Shown here: positions 31,517 through 33,679 of the stretch, one piece after another
Position numbering within the stretch: position 1 is the first letter of the stretch
Layout of the letters: each line of letters opens with the position of its first letter
Origin: Deltaproteobacteria bacterium
GTDB taxonomy: Bacteria > Myxococcota_A > Polyangia > Polyangiales > Houyiibacteriaceae
Length of the DNA: 33,679 nt
Reading direction: 5' to 3'
NCBI GenBank assembly: GCA_013151775.1
Contig: JAADHO010000021.1
Span: forward strand, 1 to 33,679
The notes under the pieces: generated by a model
Told to the model about the DNA's origin: nothing
Database searches by the model: none
The model's input: the letters and a program-made list of their open reading frames with translations, nothing else
Made by a program: the position numbers and the translations under genes

Positions 31517-32746
31517 ATGGCCCGTATCGTGGTGCTCGGTGGTGGTGGTGGAGTCGGTGGAGTCGCGGCGCGCGCGCTGGCGACCGCAGAAGAGGTGACG
31601 CAGCTGGTCGTGGCCGACAGCCGGCTCGACGCAGCGCGCAGCACCATTGGGAGCTTGCCCGAGGGGACGGCAGCGACGGCCTGCGAGGTGGACGCCGCCT
31701 CACCCGAGTCTCTGGCCGCCGTGCTCGCGGGCGCCGACGTCGCGCTCAACTGCGTCGGTCCCTTCTACCGCTTCGGTCCGCCCGTGCTGCGCGCCGCCAT
31801 CGAGGCCGGCGTGAACTACGTAGACGTGTGCGACGACCTCGCGCCGACGCGCGTCATGCTCGAGCTTCACGCGGAGGCGGAGCGTCGTGGCGTGAGCTGC
31901 CTCGTGGGCATGGGCAATTCACCCGGGCTCGCCAACGTGTTGGTGAAGCTCTGCGCGGATCAGCTGCTCGAGAGCGTCGACGAGGTGGACATCTTCCACA
32001 TCCACGGAGGCGAGGAGTCGGAGGGCCCCGCGGTGATCAAGCATCGCATTCAGGCGATGATCGATCCCGTGCCGCTCTTTCTCGATGGCGAGATGATCGA
32101 GGTGCAGCAGCTCGGGCCGGATGGCGAGGCGCACACGCAGCAGGTCGACTTCCCCGGCGTGGGCAGCTCGCCCGTCTACCCCTATCCGCACCCCGAGACG
32201 ATCACTCTCCCGCAGCACATCCCGGGTCTGCGCCACGCCACCAACAAGGGCGCCATCTTCCCCCTCTCCTACTTCGCGCTCACCCAAGAGATGGTGCGCG
32301 TGGGCGCTTGCACCACGTCACCCATAGAGGTGAACGGAGCGAGCGTCATCCCCATCGAATTCTCCGTCGCACACATCCTCTCGCGGCGCGCGGAGCTGTT
32401 GAAGCAGGCAGGCGTACAGGGCGCCGCGGGCTGCCTGAAGGTGATCGTGCGCGGTCTGAACGCGGGCGAGCGACAGAGCTTCACCTTCTCCCTCAGCTCA
32501 CGCTCGTCGGGAGCGGGAGAGGGCACGGGCATCCCCGCCGCAGCGGGGGCCGTGATGATGGCGCTCGGCCAAGTGGCGGGGCCCGGCGTGCTGCCTCCCG
32601 AAGCGGCCGTGTCGCCGCTGCCGCTCTTGATGCGCGCGCTGAAGATGGCCGACGCGCTAGGCGCGGGCGTGGGCGAGAGCACGAAGATCGAGATCACCCG
32701 TGAGGACGCGCAGGGCCACCTGACGCAAATCCCCCTGCCCTTCTAG
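31517..32746 (+). CDS. Saccharopine dehydrogenase family NAD(P)-binding oxidoreductase
   Basis: This 409-residue protein has the N-terminal Rossmann motif VVLGGGGGVGGVAARAL, then VADSRLDAA, ADVALNCVGPFYRFGPPVLRAAIEAGVNYVDVCDD in adjoining parts, and VGMGNSPGLANVL. These are typical of the saccharopine-dehydrogenase/trans-acting enoyl reductase group. The central domain would bind substrate. Lysine metabolism should not be assumed, since many members act on lipids or are uncharacterised. AAGGAGG lies about eight bases before ATG 31517. Two palindromes over the promoter indicate tight regulation. A sugar kinase gene starts at or just after its stop, so the two may be co-transcribed. Confidence 0.85.
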   Translation: MARIVVLGGGGGVGGVAARALATAEEVTQLVVADSRLDAARSTIGSLPEGTAATACEVDAASPESLAAVLAGADVALNCVGPFYRFGPPVLRAAIEAGVNYVDVCDDLAPTRVMLELHAEAERRGVSCLVGMGNSPGLANVLVKLCADQLLESVDEVDIFHIHGGEESEGPAVIKHRIQAMIDPVPLFLDGEMIEVQQLGPDGEAHTQQVDFPGVGSSPVYPYPHPETITLPQHIPGLRHATNKGAIFPLSYFALTQEMVRVGACTTSPIEVNGASVIPIEFSVAHILSRRAELLKQAGVQGAAGCLKVIVRGLNAGERQSFTFSLSSRSSGAGEGTGIPAAAGAVMMALGQVAGPGVLPPEAAVSPLPLLMRALKMADALGAGVGESTKIEITREDAQGHLTQIPLPF

Positions 32747-32763
32747 TGACTGACGCGGGCGCC

Positions 32764-33679
32764 ATGTTCATCGGCCACGACCTCGGCACGAGCAGCGATA
32801 AGGCCGTGCTCGTGAACGCCCGCGGAGAGCTACTCGCCGAGGCCAGCGCCGAGTATCCCTTGCGTCGGCCCGCGGCTCAGCGGGCGGAGCAGGATCCCGA
32901 AGACTGGTGGCGCGCGGTGGCGGAGACCACGCGCACGCTCTTGGCACAGGCGGACGTGCGTCCCGGAGATGTGCGAGGCCTCGCCTTCGCCGGCCAGATG
33001 CTCGCGCTCGTGCCGATGGACGCTCATGGCACACCGACGCGCATGGCCCTGAGCTGGCTCGACGCACGCGCCGAGGTCGAGGCGAAGCAGCTGAGTCGAC
33101 GCTTCGGCGGTGAGCGTGTGGTGGCGGCGCTGGCTGGAGGCAGCCCGAGCGCGAAGGATCTGCTGCCCAAGATCGCCTGGTTGGCGAAGCACGAGCCCGA
33201 GGTCTACGTGCGCACGTGCGCCTTCGGAGACGCGACGAGCTACCTGGTGGCGCGTGCCACAGGGCGACTGCTGCTCGATCCGACGGCGGCGGGCGGCACG
33301 GGCGTCTTCGACGCGAAGGGGCGGCGCTGGTCACGCTGGCTGGCCAAGCTCGCGGGGCTCGACCTGCGCAAGCTGCCCGAGCTGGCGGAGTGCACGAGCG
33401 TGGTGGGCGGGCTGCGCGCCGAGGCCGCGGCGGAGCTGGGCCTCGAGGCCGGCACGAAGGTCGTCATGGGCATGGCCGACATCCCCGCCGCCGCCGTCGG
33501 CGCGGGCGCGTGCGGTGCAGGCGACGTGCACATCTACCTCGGCACTTCGGCCTGGGTGGGCGTGACACGAGGCACGCCTCGGAGCCTGGCGCGCGCAGGA
33601 ATCGCCGCAATCCCCGGCGCCGAGCTCGGCTCGAGCCTGTCGATCGGCGAGATGGAGAGCGCCGGGGCGTGTCGCGGCT
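32764..33679 (+). CDS. FGGY family carbohydrate kinase, xylulokinase-like (3' truncated)
   Basis: The gene runs off the right edge after 305 codons. The N-terminal ATPase fold of FGGY kinases is clear: FIGHDLGTSSDKAVLVNARGELLAEA in adjoining parts, GLAFAGQMLALVPMDAHG, LSWLDARAEVEAKQL, LPKIAWLAKHEPEVY, FGDATSYLVARATGRLLLDPTAAGGTG and VVMGMADIPAAAVGAGA. Xylulokinase is the closest impression, but other pentose or polyol substrates are possible. ATG 32764 fits the family start. An in-frame GTG at 32746 shares its first base with the previous stop (TAGTG) and would add six residues. Its placement behind the oxidoreductase suggests an operon. Confidence 0.85.
   Translation, partial: MFIGHDLGTSSDKAVLVNARGELLAEASAEYPLRRPAAQRAEQDPEDWWRAVAETTRTLLAQADVRPGDVRGLAFAGQMLALVPMDAHGTPTRMALSWLDARAEVEAKQLSRRFGGERVVAALAGGSPSAKDLLPKIAWLAKHEPEVYVRTCAFGDATSYLVARATGRLLLDPTAAGGTGVFDAKGRRWSRWLAKLAGLDLRKLPELAECTSVVGGLRAEAAAELGLEAGTKVVMGMADIPAAAVGAGACGAGDVHIYLGTSAWVGVTRGTPRSLARAGIAAIPGAELGSSLSIGEMESAGACRG

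Overview
The window is high-GC DNA (most genes look roughly 65-70% GC by eye) from what is probably a myxobacterium-like member of the Myxococcota, perhaps Polyangia. The clues are a MYXO-CTERM-type C-terminal tail on a large FG-GAP protein, many secreted lipoproteins whose lipid-attachment Cys is followed by an Asp/Gly/Ser/Ala-rich linker, and many GTG or TTG starts. No rRNA, tRNA, CRISPR array, transposase or integrase gene was seen. No gene-free stretch exceeds about 200 bases.

Layout. 1-368: end of a toxin-antitoxin pair (antitoxin tail, RelE/ParE toxin). 456-4343: exonuclease III and the GTPase HflX, which once probably touched but are now separated by a 1.4-kb insert. The insert holds one reverse-strand gene (histidine-kinase-type ATPase plus STAS-like domain) and is bounded by 48-bp direct repeats that recreate the xthA end and the hflX start. 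4362-9142: a beta-helix lipoprotein, a divergent GH57-like lipoprotein and an alpha/beta hydrolase with a probable frameshifted signal peptide. 9228-10456: convergent exported MsrA and MsrB. 10613-14950: a TetR repressor divergent from a ThDP enzyme and two SDR genes that overlap each other, with an operator-like site between. 15066-17681: two lipoproteins and a Uma2-family nuclease. 17859-22298: a rhamnogalacturonan-lyase-like (PcRGLX/YetA) lipoprotein followed by a second beta-helix lipoprotein. 22440-23735: metK with a basic Lys/Ala tail and a good promoter. 23866-31400: a reverse-strand run nadB, small membrane protein, a frameshifted membrane-anchored (alpha/alpha)-barrel protein and the MYXO-CTERM FG-GAP protein. 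31517-33679: a saccharopine-dehydrogenase-like oxidoreductase behind tandem palindromes, then a truncated FGGY sugar kinase.

How the parts fit. Housekeeping functions (DNA repair, ribosome rescue, SAM and NAD synthesis) are interleaved with a cell-surface theme: four lipoproteins with carbohydrate-active folds, exported methionine-sulfoxide repair and a surface-anchored beta-propeller protein. The regulated ThDP-SDR operon is probably a catabolic or lipid-related pathway of unknown substrate. The most unusual structure is the repeat-bounded insert between xthA and hflX. Two genes (8401-9142 and 27572-29381) each need one base removed to read correctly, so either they are decaying or the assembly carries small indels.
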